Notes under the pieces: model-generated
The model's database searches: none
Seen by the model: only the letters and a program-made list of their open reading frames with translations
Told to the model about the DNA's origin: nothing
In this document: positions 1-8,803 of the stretch, piece by piece
Numbering within the stretch: position 1 is the first letter of the stretch
How the letters are laid out: the number at the start of each line of letters is the position of its first letter
Program-made: the position numbers and the translations under genes
Source: Terrimonas ginsenosidimutans
Lineage (GTDB): Bacteria; Bacteroidota; Bacteroidia; Chitinophagales; Chitinophagaceae
Assembly: GCF_022012415.1 (NCBI RefSeq)
Contig: NZ_JAKLTR010000012.1
Span: 1 to 64,000, forward strand
Reading direction: 5' to 3'
Length of the DNA stretch: 64,000 nucleotides

Positions 1-18
1 GGCTGGCTATTGCGCGTA

Positions 19-69
19 GCCTTGATCTTTTTTTGTTACTTTTTTTGCATCAAGGCAAAAAAAGTAAAC
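19..69. repeat. Nested inverted-repeat element
   Basis: Two pairs of complementary arms are interleaved here. GCCTTGAT (19-26) pairs with ATCAAGGC (49-56), and GTTACTTTTTTT (35-46) pairs with AAAAAAAGTAAAC (57-69). This layout resembles short dispersed palindromic elements common in Bacteroidota intergenic DNA. No gene is supported in it; open frames on both strands are by-products of the repeats. Confidence 0.6.
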
Positions 70-180
70 AGAGTCTTCGGCCTCCCGTCGAAAAAAAACG
101 CCCTTGCCCGTCCGGCAAAAAATGTAATCAGAATCTTCGCGGCAACCCCTCGAAAAAAAAGCGCCCTTGCCCGCCCGGCA
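59..180. repeat. Two imperfect direct repeats of about 60 bp
   Basis: Unit one (about 59-116) and unit two (about 119-180) both read AGTCTTCG or AATCTTCG, then a poly-A run after CG, then CGCCCTTGCCCG and CCGGCA. They lie just upstream of the S33 hydrolase gene and probably form part of its leader or an inert repeat. Function unknown. Confidence 0.55.
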
Positions 181-223
181 ACCCCTATATTTAGAAAATG
201 TTATCATCACCAAACCCCTCCCC

Positions 224-1252
224 ATGCGCTCTACTCCACTCCTCGCCTTTGTAATAGCTTTCACTATAACATCGTGTAACCAACCACCCAAAAATCCGGA
301 AACGCTTACGGATTACTTTTCCTACAATGACTCGATCGAAGGAGCCGGAGTAAAGATGATCCCCATCCAAACGCCCGTGGGCGATTTCAAGGTTTGGACA
401 AAACGCTTCGGTTCAAATCCCAAAATAAAAGTGCTTTTACTGCATGGCGGCCCATCATTGACCCACGAATACATGGAATGCTTTGAAACCTTTTTTCAGC
501 GCCAGGGGTTCGAGTTTTATGAATATGATCAGCTAGGCTCCTATTATAGTGATCAACCGACGGACAGCAGCTTATGGACAACGGAAAGATTTGTAGAAGA
601 AGTAGAGCAGGTGCGGCAGGCTATTGGTGCCGACAGTACAAATTTCTATATACTTGGCAACTCCTGGGGTGGTATTCTCGGAATGGAGTATGCGCTAAAG
701 TATCAGCAGAACCTGAAAGGCCTGATCGTCGCCAATATGATGGCAAGCGCCCCTGAATACACCAGGTATGCAGAAGACGTGTTAATGAAACAAATGAAGC
801 CGGAAGTACTTGCCGAAATAAAATCCATCGAAGCAAAAAAAGACTATGCCAATCCCAGGTATTTCGAGCTGCTGATGCCCAACTACTACACAGAACATGT
901 TTGTCGCCTCAAAGAATGGCCTGATGCCGTAAACCGTGCACTAAAACATGCAAACAACGCCGTATACACTTTAATGCAAGGTCCAAGCGAAATGGGTATG
1001 ACACCGGAAGCGCGACTGGCAAACTGGGATATCAAAGCAAGATTGAAAGAAATTGCCGTCCCCACCCTGATGATCGGTGCAAAACATGACACCATGGATC
1101 CCAAAGCAATGGAAGAACAAAGCAAGATGGTTCAAAAAGGCAGATACCTCTACTGCCCTGATGGAAGCCACCTCGCGATGTGGGATGATCAAAAAGTATT
1201 TATGCAGGGTGTAATCGGATTTATTAATGATGTTGATGATAACAAATTCTAG
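224..1252 (+). CDS. Secreted proline-iminopeptidase-like alpha/beta hydrolase lipoprotein
   Basis: 342 aa when started at the ATG at 224. This start gives a lipoprotein signal with lipobox ITSC (Cys18), whereas the open frame extends further upstream into repeat DNA. The body is an S33-type alpha/beta hydrolase. The oxyanion HGGP motif is at 74-77, the nucleophile elbow GNSWGG has Ser147, a late Asp lies in KHDTMDP and a His in DGSHLAM. S33 proline iminopeptidases remove N-terminal proline from peptides; other family members act on small esters or amides, so the substrate is not fixed. The lipid anchor predicts a periplasmic or outer-membrane location. It stands alone, with a convergent minus-strand gene downstream. 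Confidence 0.85.
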   Translation: MRSTPLLAFVIAFTITSCNQPPKNPETLTDYFSYNDSIEGAGVKMIPIQTPVGDFKVWTKRFGSNPKIKVLLLHGGPSLTHEYMECFETFFQRQGFEFYEYDQLGSYYSDQPTDSSLWTTERFVEEVEQVRQAIGADSTNFYILGNSWGGILGMEYALKYQQNLKGLIVANMMASAPEYTRYAEDVLMKQMKPEVLAEIKSIEAKKDYANPRYFELLMPNYYTEHVCRLKEWPDAVNRALKHANNAVYTLMQGPSEMGMTPEARLANWDIKARLKEIAVPTLMIGAKHDTMDPKAMEEQSKMVQKGRYLYCPDGSHLAMWDDQKVFMQGVIGFINDVDDNKF

Positions 1253-1303
1253 CCGCACTGTTATTCAGCATTTTTCATAAAGCGGGTAGCGTGACTGAAC
1301 GCA

Positions 1304-2458
1304 TCAATACTCAGAGAACTTCTCAATTGTTTTAACTGATACAGCATTCAGGGCGTTATCCGCTTTACACACAAGGATTTTCTTCCCAAAGCCATCTAAG
1401 AAAGTATTCGCGGGCATATTAAACTTTATTGTTTTAATGCCCTGGGTTGGATGATAAAGTCCGTTTGCATCTTTAAAATACAAGGTAAGCTCTACCTGTT
1501 CGATCTTCCACGCATCAAGCAGAAAATTTGCTTTGTATTCCATTGCCAGTCCAAGCCCGTTTTGATTAAAGGAAGCGAGACTCGTTGCCGGGTTCACCAA
1601 ATTTGCCGTGGCGGACATGAATAGGTTCAGTGGAAATGTAGCAGATGAGTTGGGTGAGAATGATTGCTGGTTTTTTGGAACTTTAGCAATGAACTCATTC
1701 TGCGTATTGCTTAAGTCTTTTGTCATTGCAGGGATCAAACGAAAATTCACCTCAGATTCTTTCTCTTTATTATCAGCCCCTGTCCGGATGGTAATAAACG
1801 CGTTCGTCAGGTAATATTGAGAAGCAGATACAGCTGGTTGATATTGGCCCTGGTAACCTCTGAATTTGTACACTGCGAAATTATTGGCCTCATTGGCTTC
1901 ACTGATCTTTTTGTCTTTATCAACCCAAACCATATAAGTATACTCAGCCGCCGTATTGAAATAATGATCCCTCGCAAGGTTGAAGCAATTGAACACCCCC
2001 TCCTTCTCCTGCCCCGGACTCAGCACCGCAGGCATGCTTGACAGAACATGACCTCCCGCTATAAAATAATTCTTGCCATTGACCGGCCATGATGGCGCAG
2101 GATCGGTTGGTCTGGCGGGACTGTAATCAAGGTAACCCTGAATACCAATGTTATTAATGTCCAGTGCTTCTGTACCGTTATTCTTAACAACATAATTCAC
2201 CTGAACCGATCCGCCATTAGCCGGGTTATACTGCAAGCTCCTGATCTGGACGCTGAGATCCTTCCCAGGCGTGAGATTAGCTGTCGACACAGGATCCGGA
2301 GTTGACGCAACCGGCGAAGGGAGCGTATTGACAGGTGTTTTCCTCATCACTTCAGTAGACTGCAGCTTTTTGACTTCTGTGGGTCGTTGCACCGAAACCT
2401 GGGAACTGGCAGTTAATGATAGCAGGAGTATCGTGGTGGTAAGGCTTGCGATCTTCAT
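1304..2458 (-). CDS. Secreted protein with a CARDB-like Ig domain
   Basis: 384 aa with a clear Sec signal (about residues 1-19, ending TASSQ). After a Pro/Thr/Ser-rich linker, residues about 65-200 look like a CARDB-type Ig fold: alternating strands, VNYVVKNNGT, and the typical closing ISEANEANNF. The C-terminal 180 residues are beta-rich and unrecognised. CARDB domains are extracellular adhesion or scaffold modules, so an exported binding role is inferred; no catalytic motif is visible. It is convergent with the hydrolase gene and has no partner gene close by on its own strand. Confidence 0.75.
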   Translation of the reverse strand: MKIASLTTTILLLSLTASSQVSVQRPTEVKKLQSTEVMRKTPVNTLPSPVASTPDPVSTANLTPGKDLSVQIRSLQYNPANGGSVQVNYVVKNNGTEALDINNIGIQGYLDYSPARPTDPAPSWPVNGKNYFIAGGHVLSSMPAVLSPGQEKEGVFNCFNLARDHYFNTAAEYTYMVWVDKDKKISEANEANNFAVYKFRGYQGQYQPAVSASQYYLTNAFITIRTGADNKEKESEVNFRLIPAMTKDLSNTQNEFIAKVPKNQQSFSPNSSATFPLNLFMSATANLVNPATSLASFNQNGLGLAMEYKANFLLDAWKIEQVELTLYFKDANGLYHPTQGIKTIKFNMPANTFLDGFGKKILVCKADNALNAVSVKTIEKFSEY

Positions 2459-2632
2459 ATCTTATTTTGCTGTAAATATGATAACTCAGCAGACAGGTTG
2501 CAATCGCTGAAAAGTGGTATTTTTCAACGCCCGCTGTGAATGATCACCCCACTGAACGACCGGCTGAACTTTCGCCCCAGCTTCCTGAACATAAAACCTT
2601 CAAAAAAGATTATCCCATCAAAATCAACACCC

Positions 2633-3919
2633 TCATTCCACTTTATACCGTTCAAAGAACGCCTTCTCCAAAGCTTCCCGGTGATCCGGATGAGCAATGC
2701 TTATGAGCGCATGCCCGCGCTGCTTGAGATTCTTTCCAAATAAATTGACTTTTCCGTATTCAGTTACAACCCAGTGAATATGCCCGCGCGTAGTGACCAC
2801 CCCCGCTCCTTCTTTCAGATAAGGAACAATGCGCGATTGATTTTTTGAAGTAACAGAAGGCAGTGCAATGATCGGCTTTCCATCTTCCGACAAAGACGCG
2901 CCCCGCATAAAATCCATTTGCCCGCCAATACCCGAGTACTGATACACTCCGATGGAATCAGCACAAACCTGGCCAGTCAGATCAACTTCGATTGCACTAT
3001 TGATCGCCGTTGCTTTAGGATTCTGACGAATAACGCTTGTATCATTTACATAAGCAATATCCATTACCCGGATCTGCGGATTGTCATTAACAAAATCGTA
3101 CAATTTGCGGGTACCCGCCATAAAACCCGTCACGGTTCTCCCTACATTCAGCTTCTTCTTACGGTTATTGATCACACCTTTCTCCAACAAAGGGATGATA
3201 CCATCAGACAACATCTCCGTATGAATACCCAGATCTTTATGATTAAGAAGATTCTGCAACACCTGGTCGGGAATACTGCCGATCCCCATCTGCAGTGTGG
3301 CACCATCATCGATCAGCGAGGCGACATTCTTTCCGATCTCTGCAATAGCCGGAGAGATCTTTGCAGAGTAATTCACTTCCGGAAGCTCCGCCTCCTCCCA
3401 CACCATGTAATTGATCCGGTCTTTATGAATAAAACCATCGCCATGCGTTCTGGGCATTTTCGGATTTACCTGTGCAACGATGATCTTTGCAGTATCAACT
3501 GCGGCCTTCGCTATATCTACAGAAGTACCGAGAGAACAATAACCATGACTATCCGGAGGAGAGACATGTATCAATGCCACATCTATCGGAAGAATATTAC
3601 GCCGGAACAATTGCGGGATCTGACTTAAGAAGACCGGTACATAATCGCCCGCACTGCTATTGACCACAGCTCTCGTATTGGCGGACACAAACAAAGAGTT
3701 AAAATAAAAACTTCTGCTGAAATCTTCGCCTGTAAAATCAACCTCACCAAGATTGGTAATACTTACCAGCTCTACATTCTTTAGCCTGTCATGCATCGTC
3801 AGCAATTCTTTGATCAAAGCAACGGGCGTGGCCGCACTGCCATGAATAAAAACACGATTACCGGACTGAATGCAATCCAGTGCCTGCTTTGCCGAAATAA
3901 AACCCTCTCCGTTGAACAT
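2633..3919 (-). CDS. Acetyl-CoA hydrolase/transferase family CoA-transferase
   Basis: 428 aa from the ATG at 3919. A TTG further upstream would add 31 unusual residues, and the shorter form fits the family's usual 430 aa. Hallmarks are the Gly-rich GSAATP segment near the N-terminus, HVSPPDSHGYCSLG, the MLSDG segment, the NSAIEVDL segment that carries the conserved glutamate used as acyl carrier in this family, and GIGGQMDFMRGA. These enzymes transfer CoA between acetyl-CoA and short-chain acids such as 4-hydroxybutyrate, or hydrolyse acetyl-CoA. The exact substrate cannot be read from sequence. Cytoplasmic; no operon partner is evident. Confidence 0.9.
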   Translation of the reverse strand: MFNGEGFISAKQALDCIQSGNRVFIHGSAATPVALIKELLTMHDRLKNVELVSITNLGEVDFTGEDFSRSFYFNSLFVSANTRAVVNSSAGDYVPVFLSQIPQLFRRNILPIDVALIHVSPPDSHGYCSLGTSVDIAKAAVDTAKIIVAQVNPKMPRTHGDGFIHKDRINYMVWEEAELPEVNYSAKISPAIAEIGKNVASLIDDGATLQMGIGSIPDQVLQNLLNHKDLGIHTEMLSDGIIPLLEKGVINNRKKKLNVGRTVTGFMAGTRKLYDFVNDNPQIRVMDIAYVNDTSVIRQNPKATAINSAIEVDLTGQVCADSIGVYQYSGIGGQMDFMRGASLSEDGKPIIALPSVTSKNQSRIVPYLKEGAGVVTTRGHIHWVVTEYGKVNLFGKNLKQRGHALISIAHPDHREALEKAFFERYKVE

Positions 3920-4185
3920 GCTGAAAAGTTTATTAAAAGATGTGGTGTAAAGATAATTGAACAGTTTGCAGCATTTGATCAATCGGTAGCAGATCAGCTT
4001 CAGAAATGACAATAATCATACTTCGTACAAGATAAAGCACGATCGGTCCGAAGGGCACCGGCGACTTCCCGGAAGGGCTATCATTGCATCAGAAAAACGG
4101 ACCGTTCTTTGCCGTTCAAACAGGCGGCGATCAGGCCTGGGCCCATAGCAATATCACCGTGAAGCCCCGCACACAACCTTGCCCG

Positions 4186-4241
4186 ATACGCGACAACTAC
4201 GCTGCTAATACGCGACAACCACGCCTGAAGAACGCGACAAG
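4186..4241 (+). repeat. Three short tandem copies of an ACGCGACAA unit
   Basis: ATACGCGACAAC (4186-4197), ATACGCGACAAC (4208-4219) and AACGCGACAAG (4231-4241) recur at about 22-bp spacing. They lie in a gene-free stretch, 3920-4750, between the CoA-transferase and the PepSY-like gene. Possible direct-repeat operator or neutral repeat. Confidence 0.4.
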
Positions 4242-4409
4242 CATACAGATAGAGCAAAGAAACATAGGAGATACAGCAAATATGCAATACTTCTGACAAG
4301 CCTAAAATATACAGGCGTTGACCAATCGTAGTACATAATCATGAAAATCAGCCATTTGCAAAACGCTACTATCCAGCTGAAGGCAGGCTCACCCTTCTTT
4401 CAAAAAAAC

Positions 4410-4616
4410 CAATGTCGTTTAGTTCAATGATTTTCCCGAAAGTTCATTCGATCGCCGATGACTGATGGCCGTTGGCCAAAATACATATCCCTACTCGTGT
4501 CAATATCCTATACCAATTAGCAGCAATAGCTTCCATCCAAATGCGGCACCCGGCCATCGGCCATCAGTCATCGGCCATCGAGCCAGTGTAGGATGATCTC
4601 CAACTAAACGACATTG
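4410..4616. repeat. Nested inverted repeat of about 207 bp
   Basis: The outer arms CAATGTCGTTTAGTT (4410-4424) and AACTAAACGACATTG (4602-4616) are perfect complements. Inner arms at 4454-4477 and 4552-4575 are complementary over 24 bp with one mismatch, with GCCGATGACTGATGGCC as the core. The element fills most of a gene-free stretch and has no open frame. It could be a MITE-like or REP-like element or a structured transcript. Confidence 0.6.
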
Positions 4617-4620
4617 CATA

Positions 4621-4648
4621 AAAAACCCCGGCTTCTGTAAAGCCGGGG
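4621..4648 (-). terminator. Rho-independent terminator of the PepSY-like gene
   Basis: CCCCGGCTT (4626-4634) pairs with AAGCCGGGG (4640-4648) around a five-base loop. On the minus strand the stem is followed by a run of T, matching termination of the gene ending at 4751. Confidence 0.8.
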
Positions 4649-4750
4649 TCGAATGACCACCATTAAGGTTTATAAGGTTAAGGTTGTACGATCGGTTAAT
4701 TGAATTTCCTGGTAATGATGATGATCACACTATTATAAAGAAGATAAAGT

Positions 4751-5188
4751 CTATGCCTTAGAGGATTTCTTGTAAACGCTCCACTGAGAACCATTCTCCG
4801 ATTTCAGTATAACTTTTGAATCGGCCTGCTCAAGCGTAATGTAGTAGCTGGTTCCTTCTGCGTTAGACATTTCAAACAGCTCTGTGATCCAGCGTCCACC
4901 ATATTCTTTCTTCAAAGAACGCTGGAGGCTCATCGGAAGATCCAGTGATCTGATATTTCTCGCCAGACCAAGCATTTCACCTTCATAAGAATAGAAAGCG
5001 GCAACATGCTGCTCATTGTAAACAAATGAGGCTTTATAGAAACCCGTTCCGCTTGTCCAGCTCACTTCTTTTGCACCGGCAAATTCACGGCTAAAGGCGG
5101 TCTGTACGGCTGCGCTGACATTTGTTTCATTGGCAAATGCGAGGAAACTGCTGATTGCGATTGCGATTGTAAGGATGATCTTTTTCAT
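4751..5188 (-). CDS. Secreted PepSY-like small protein
   Basis: 145 aa with a Sec signal ending near residue 19 (LAFA, then NET). The mature part has the layout of the PepSY-like, beta-lactamase-inhibitor-like fold frequent in Bacteroidota: FSREFAGAKEVSWTSG, a strand with FYKASFVYNEQHVAAFYSYEGEMLG, then helix and strands ending YYITLEQADSKVILKSENG. Such proteins are periplasmic and of unclear role, perhaps protease or peptide binding. It is transcribed alone, from a promoter-like sequence at 5255-5285 to a strong terminator at 4621-4648. Confidence 0.75.
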   Translation of the reverse strand: MKKIILTIAIAISSFLAFANETNVSAAVQTAFSREFAGAKEVSWTSGTGFYKASFVYNEQHVAAFYSYEGEMLGLARNIRSLDLPMSLQRSLKKEYGGRWITELFEMSNAEGTSYYITLEQADSKVILKSENGSQWSVYKKSSKA

Positions 5189-5254
5189 AATGTTGTATTT
5201 GTGTGGTTTACTTTTTTGTTTTTCCCGTTACCGTGTTCAGCAACGATGACAGGA

Positions 5255-5285
5255 CAAAAGTAAAACGCAAATGCACTGAAGGCAA
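5255..5285 (-). promoter_or_regulatory. Bacteroidota-type promoter for the PepSY-like gene
   Basis: On the minus strand TTG (5285-5283) is followed after 20 bases by TACTTTTG (5262-5255). This matches the primary-sigma consensus TTG-N19-21-TAnnTTTG. It lies about 67 bases upstream of the ATG at 5188. Confidence 0.6.
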
Positions 5286-5495
5286 GGCAATTGTGAAGGA
5301 TGGAACGCCATGTTAAACAGCGTTAATGAGCGTTACGATCCTTTAACAATGGAAGAAAAAACCGGTGTTTTTGTACGGGAAAATGCAGGAAGGTTAATCT
5401 CCGTTAACATTAAAAGCAGGGAGATGATCCGAAAACCGGAAGAAGGTTGGACTGGTGGCAGAACAGCCAGGGGAAACTGGCTGGCCAGTGAATGA

Positions 5496-5804
5496 TCAGG
5501 ATGAACGTGTGGGCCGCTCAGCCTTATCCAAAGTCTGTTCAACTATCCAGTTGAATACAGAACGCTCGCTTTTTAATCCAACAGGAAGATTATAGGCGAT
5601 CTTATTTTCTATTTCATGAACCTGTTTCAATGTCAGACTGCCGGCCTCAAAGCCATAACAATTGATCAGGAACAGTACCTGGTTGCCATTGAAGGGATCA
5701 AATGTCCTGCGGGTTGGGCCACCTGAATAAATAGTCCCTTCTTCATCAACCTCCGGCACCCATCTGTAATGCAAAAAATTCAGATCGTTTTTACAAAATA
5801 TCAT
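5496..5804 (-). CDS. Unknown 102-aa protein
   Basis: Not recognised. 102 aa, aromatic-rich N-terminal half (FLHYRWVPEVDEEG, FDPFNGNQVLFLINCYG), then a helical part (LTLKQVHEIENKIAYNLP) and a C-terminal helix with FNWIVEQTLDKAE. No signal peptide or membrane segment, so probably cytoplasmic. Amino-acid use looks protein-like, and the frame lacks a better competitor on the other strand. It is one of several short minus-strand genes between 5.5 and 7.9 kb with no detectable enzyme motifs. Confidence 0.55.
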   Translation of the reverse strand: MIFCKNDLNFLHYRWVPEVDEEGTIYSGGPTRRTFDPFNGNQVLFLINCYGFEAGSLTLKQVHEIENKIAYNLPVGLKSERSVFNWIVEQTLDKAERPTRSS

Positions 5805-6020
5805 AACAAGTCTTAGGTGAAGGCGTGGAAATGATCCACACCAAATTCATTATCATTTCAGGAAGACCTGTTCCCCCTGAAACGGCCAATGGAAGGAATA
5901 TTGATAAAATGGTTCATGCTGTTTTCAATACCGATCCCGATAACCGGATACAAGTCAGGCAGACCTTGATCTCTTATCATCCATTAAAGTCAGATTGAAA
6001 GATCCAGCCAGATCTATGCA

Positions 6021-6317
6021 CTACAGTGAATCAACTTTACCCATGAACGCAGAAATATTATGAGATACCTGCTCGGTCAAACATACTCTCAATCCTTGCT
6101 TATTTCCCTGGAAATTGATCAACAGTTTTTCAGCCGTTTGCTGCAATGAAGTTTTCAAAGCTTCTGCATAGCGGGTGCGCAACTGCTGAAATACATTTTC
6201 ATCTTCTTTTCTGTTCAGGTTTTTCACCTTTAGTTCAAAATCATACCAAAAGAAAAGAAACGATCTTACTGCTGATTCCCTGAAATTGGCCACAGTTATC
6301 TCTGAATTCGACCTCAT
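6021..6317 (-). CDS. Unknown 98-aa helical protein
   Basis: Not recognised. 98 aa, mostly helical, with no export signal. A charged helix (KVKNLNRKEDENVFQQLRTR) and a second (YAEALKTSLQQTAEKLLINF) suggest a small helical bundle. It sits 216 bases downstream of the next minus-strand small gene's region and may share its regulation. A composition typical of coding DNA supports it; there is no functional clue. Confidence 0.5.
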   Translation of the reverse strand: MRSNSEITVANFRESAVRSFLFFWYDFELKVKNLNRKEDENVFQQLRTRYAEALKTSLQQTAEKLLINFQGNKQGLRVCLTEQVSHNISAFMGKVDSL

Positions 6318-6644
6318 ACTGATTCCGTTTTACGTTTAAAATAAAAAGTGTTTAAGCATCCTTAAGCTCCATATCAAACACATGCTTGCCACGCACACAA
6401 TTTTGAAATAAGCTGACAACGAAAGCGTACATAGAGACTACAATAAGCAAAAGAGAGAGGGCAGGTAAGGAAAGATCTTTCGGATCTGGCGAATCTGTCT
6501 GTGAATATCGATAAATAACTCTTCTGTACTTGAATGAAGATAAGCTTAATAATCGGGCTTTCCCGGAAACTTCGATAATACATGGCGCACCGGAACGCCT
6601 GAGGCAAAGTTGTTGGTCAGGCCCCGATCTTCCTTTTCCGGGTT
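6318..6644. other. Gene-free stretch
   Basis: I see no convincing gene, hairpin terminator or repeat here. The open frame on the minus strand at 6374-6607 is Ser/Arg/Cys-rich and has an unlikely composition for a protein. Confidence 0.4.
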
Positions 6645-6944
6645 TCAGAGACCGGTTTTGGGTACTCTTTCTTTGATTTGCACTTCTCCTGCCCTGCCAT
6701 TTTCCCAGATCTTCTCAAACTCACTGGCGGATATGAAGTCCTTTTGATCCGGATCGAGGTCATCTATTGATTGATCGTATAGTGTAGTATCATCAGCGTC
6801 TGGCTGTTCTGATGACAGATACACTTTTTTTACCGGAGTCAGCTCAATTTGCCTTACCGCCCTTGCATTATGAAAATGAAGATAGAACAACGTATTTTCT
6901 TCTTCCCAGTACTTTTTGATGAATTGATCTTGCATAGCTAACAT
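6645..6944 (-). CDS. Unknown acidic 99-aa protein
   Basis: Not recognised. 99 aa, or 96 if translation starts at the second ATG (6935). The N-terminal half is strand-like (NTLFYLHFHNARAVRQIEL) and is followed by an acidic stretch (DADDTTLYDQSIDDLDPDQ) and a basic tail. No signal peptide. The residue pattern favours a real protein. It faces the CheY-like gene divergently across a 242-base gap. Confidence 0.5.
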   Translation of the reverse strand: MLAMQDQFIKKYWEEENTLFYLHFHNARAVRQIELTPVKKVYLSSEQPDADDTTLYDQSIDDLDPDQKDFISASEFEKIWENGRAGEVQIKERVPKTGL

Positions 6945-7186
6945 TTCAGGAAAAGGTGCGAAAAGGGTGCCGCTGTCTGAGCTAATTTATCAGCATGTTA
7001 TAAAAACGATCAGCACCAATTTGCCCATACCAGACGTAAATACCCAATTTCCTGTCATAAAGACCCCTTAACAGGGCCAAACAGCCAACTGTCCGGCCAC
7101 GTGAACAACAAAGCCGTTTGATGATCGTTTTAACAGCTGAAGTCCCCCCGGTCATTCTAACCGAAGGCTCAAACCACCCAATTGCC

Positions 7187-7552
7187 ATGAAAAAAAAGAC
7201 TGTACTTATTTGCGATGACGATCCCGGTATACTTGAAGTGCTGGACCTGATGATCGGACGACATTACAAGACTATCGCGGAGCCTGACAGCTCAAAAGTG
7301 CTGCAACTGATCCTCACACATTCTCCGGACCTTTTACTGGTAGATCTATGGATGCCCGTTCTTCCGGGAGATCAACTGACACGGTTGATCAGAAAGGAAG
7401 AAGCAGGTAAAAAAATAAAGATCGTTGCGATCTCTGCCAATACTGACGGGTCCGCCGTCGCTCTTTCTGCGGGTGCAGACAGCTTTATTCCTAAGCCTTT
7501 TGAAATGCATGAATTAATGAATGAACTCAGCAGGCTGATCGATGAAGCATAG
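7187..7552 (+). CDS. Stand-alone CheY-like response regulator receiver
   Basis: 121 aa from the ATG at 7187, which places the first strand (KTVLICDDDPG) directly after the start. It is a complete receiver domain with an acidic cluster at Asp10-Asp12, phospho-acceptor Asp53 (LLLVDLWMP), Ser83 in AISAN, and Lys103 in FIPKPF. There is no output domain, so it must act by protein interaction or as a phosphate shuttle. No histidine kinase is adjacent; unknown small genes flank it on both sides. Confidence 0.88.
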   Translation: MKKKTVLICDDDPGILEVLDLMIGRHYKTIAEPDSSKVLQLILTHSPDLLLVDLWMPVLPGDQLTRLIRKEEAGKKIKIVAISANTDGSAVALSAGADSFIPKPFEMHELMNELSRLIDEA

Positions 7553-7606
7553 AAAGCACCTCTGTTGATAACCAGAGAGGTCTTCATGAAGAACGATCAC
7601 CTGCTT

Positions 7607-7909
7607 TCAGGCAACTTTACCGGAAGCATCCGCTGAGATCTTATAACATAGCTTTCCGTCAGCACCAACCTGCATGCTCACTTCATATCCCTGGAACCGG
7701 AGTTCATCTACCATCAACGCATAATATTCGCTGTAGCCGATGGCAAGCGCCTCCTGTTCCCTGGCTGCACCGAAATGCTGAGCAACCACAAAACGGAATA
7801 TATCAATATCGATCATCGGTTGATAAATTGACTCAGTCGGAATTACTGACTCCGGGTTTTCATTTTGACGGATGAAAACTGATTGGAAAAATTTACGCCA
7901 GGTTGTCAT
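7607..7909 (-). CDS. Unknown 100-aa protein
   Basis: Not recognised. 100 aa and cytoplasmic by appearance. The order is MTTWRKFFQSVF, a variable acidic linker, then a compact domain (DIDIFRFVVAQHFGAAREQEALAIGYSEYYALMVDELRF), with strands at the end (YEVSMQVGADGKLCYKI). It converges with the CheY-like gene, with 54 bases between them. Coding-like composition supports it. Confidence 0.5.
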   Translation of the reverse strand: MTTWRKFFQSVFIRQNENPESVIPTESIYQPMIDIDIFRFVVAQHFGAAREQEALAIGYSEYYALMVDELRFQGYEVSMQVGADGKLCYKISADASGKVA

Positions 7910-8226
7910 TTCAGGGATATTAGCGGGTGATGGATAATTTTGATCGACAGTCCAAAGCTACCCATCCAAATTATCTTCAGCTGTAGTCCATTCAAGGAAA
8001 ATGGCTGTCGGATGATGACTACAAAATGCCGCTGATTGACCGTTTGCCACTACCGAAGGCTGCTTGATCAGCCGTATAATTATTGCGGAGTAAGCTGAGA
8101 AACCAAAGAGCGCTTCGTCGTTTGCTACAACGTAACAAAACCAGCGTCAAGACAAAACTGTTAACGCCTTGCAACAAACGACATTGGATTATAATCATTC
8201 GCCTTTTTGCTCTATCTTCACTTCCG
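7910..8226. other. Gene-free leader of the metal-efflux locus
   Basis: No gene is supported between the small unknown gene and the DUF6660-like start. The plus-strand open frame extending upstream to 8083 lacks protein-like character before the ATG at 8227. A TATCTTCA box just ahead of that ATG could be a promoter element, but I find no properly spaced upstream partner. Confidence 0.35.
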
Positions 8227-8547
8227 ATGAAATTATTCGCCTGTATCATGACCATGATAATCTTTGCAGTGAGCCTTGCTCCCTGTAAAGACCTGTCTGC
8301 CGGCTTGAAAGACAGTAAGGCGAAAACACAACTCGTCCAGGACGACCATCATGAACATGAAGATGGCTCTGACGACTGCCCGCCATTCTGCGCCTGCTCC
8401 TGCTGCGCAGCCTATGGATACCCGAAGTCCTACACCGGCAGTCTCCAGGCAACCCTTTCCTTTGCACCAGCATATGCCGACCGCTATACGGGTGCGTTGA
8501 TCTCCATCTCGCTCCCTATCTGGCAGCCGCCTCAATTAGTATCCTAA
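8227..8547 (+). CDS. DUF6660-like Cys-rich protein of metal-efflux loci
   Basis: 106 aa from the ATG at 8227, giving a hydrophobic N-terminal segment that ends with Cys20. A His/Asp-rich stretch (DDHHEHEDGSDD, about 39-50) is followed by a Cys cluster with Cys51, 55, 57, 59 and 60 (CPPFCACSCC). Small proteins of this form are regularly found just ahead of CusA/CzcA genes in Bacteroidota (DUF6660). The His and Cys clusters suggest metal binding in the periplasm, which is inferred. The pump gene follows 257 bases downstream on the same strand. Confidence 0.75.
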   Translation: MKLFACIMTMIIFAVSLAPCKDLSAGLKDSKAKTQLVQDDHHEHEDGSDDCPPFCACSCCAAYGYPKSYTGSLQATLSFAPAYADRYTGALISISLPIWQPPQLVS

Positions 8548-8803
8548 GCGTCATCGCACAAAGGTTATCATTCGTAACCCGGATTTTACTACCGATCAAA
8601 TTTCCTGACACCCTTGTTCTATGACTTAGCAAAAGTCATCAGACCGTCAGCGTAACACAATATTTAGAGCCGGAGAACATATGCGTCCCAAAGGATGCGG
8701 ATGGCCGGTATCATTACCATTGTACCGTTCTCTATTGTCGTTTCGCTGCCGGTGATGATGTCTGTTTACAGATACTATTACCTCTTTATATCATTGATCC
8801 GTC

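Noticed and set aside
2918-3628. Plus-strand 236-codon frame
   Set aside because: It lies wholly opposite the well-supported CoA-transferase gene and has a His/Arg/Ile-rich, unnatural composition.
4081-4299. Two overlapping frames on opposite strands
   Set aside because: Composition is not protein-like, and the region contains short tandem repeats that keep frames open.
4454-4575. CRISPR array
   Set aside because: The repeats are inverted and only paired; there are no regularly spaced direct repeats with spacers and no cas genes.
5310-5495. Plus-strand 61-codon frame
   Set aside because: Short, without homology-like features, and overlapping the region upstream of a promoter for the opposite strand.
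6374-6607. Minus-strand 77-codon frame
   Set aside because: Arg/Ser/Phe-rich with no domain pattern; probably non-coding.
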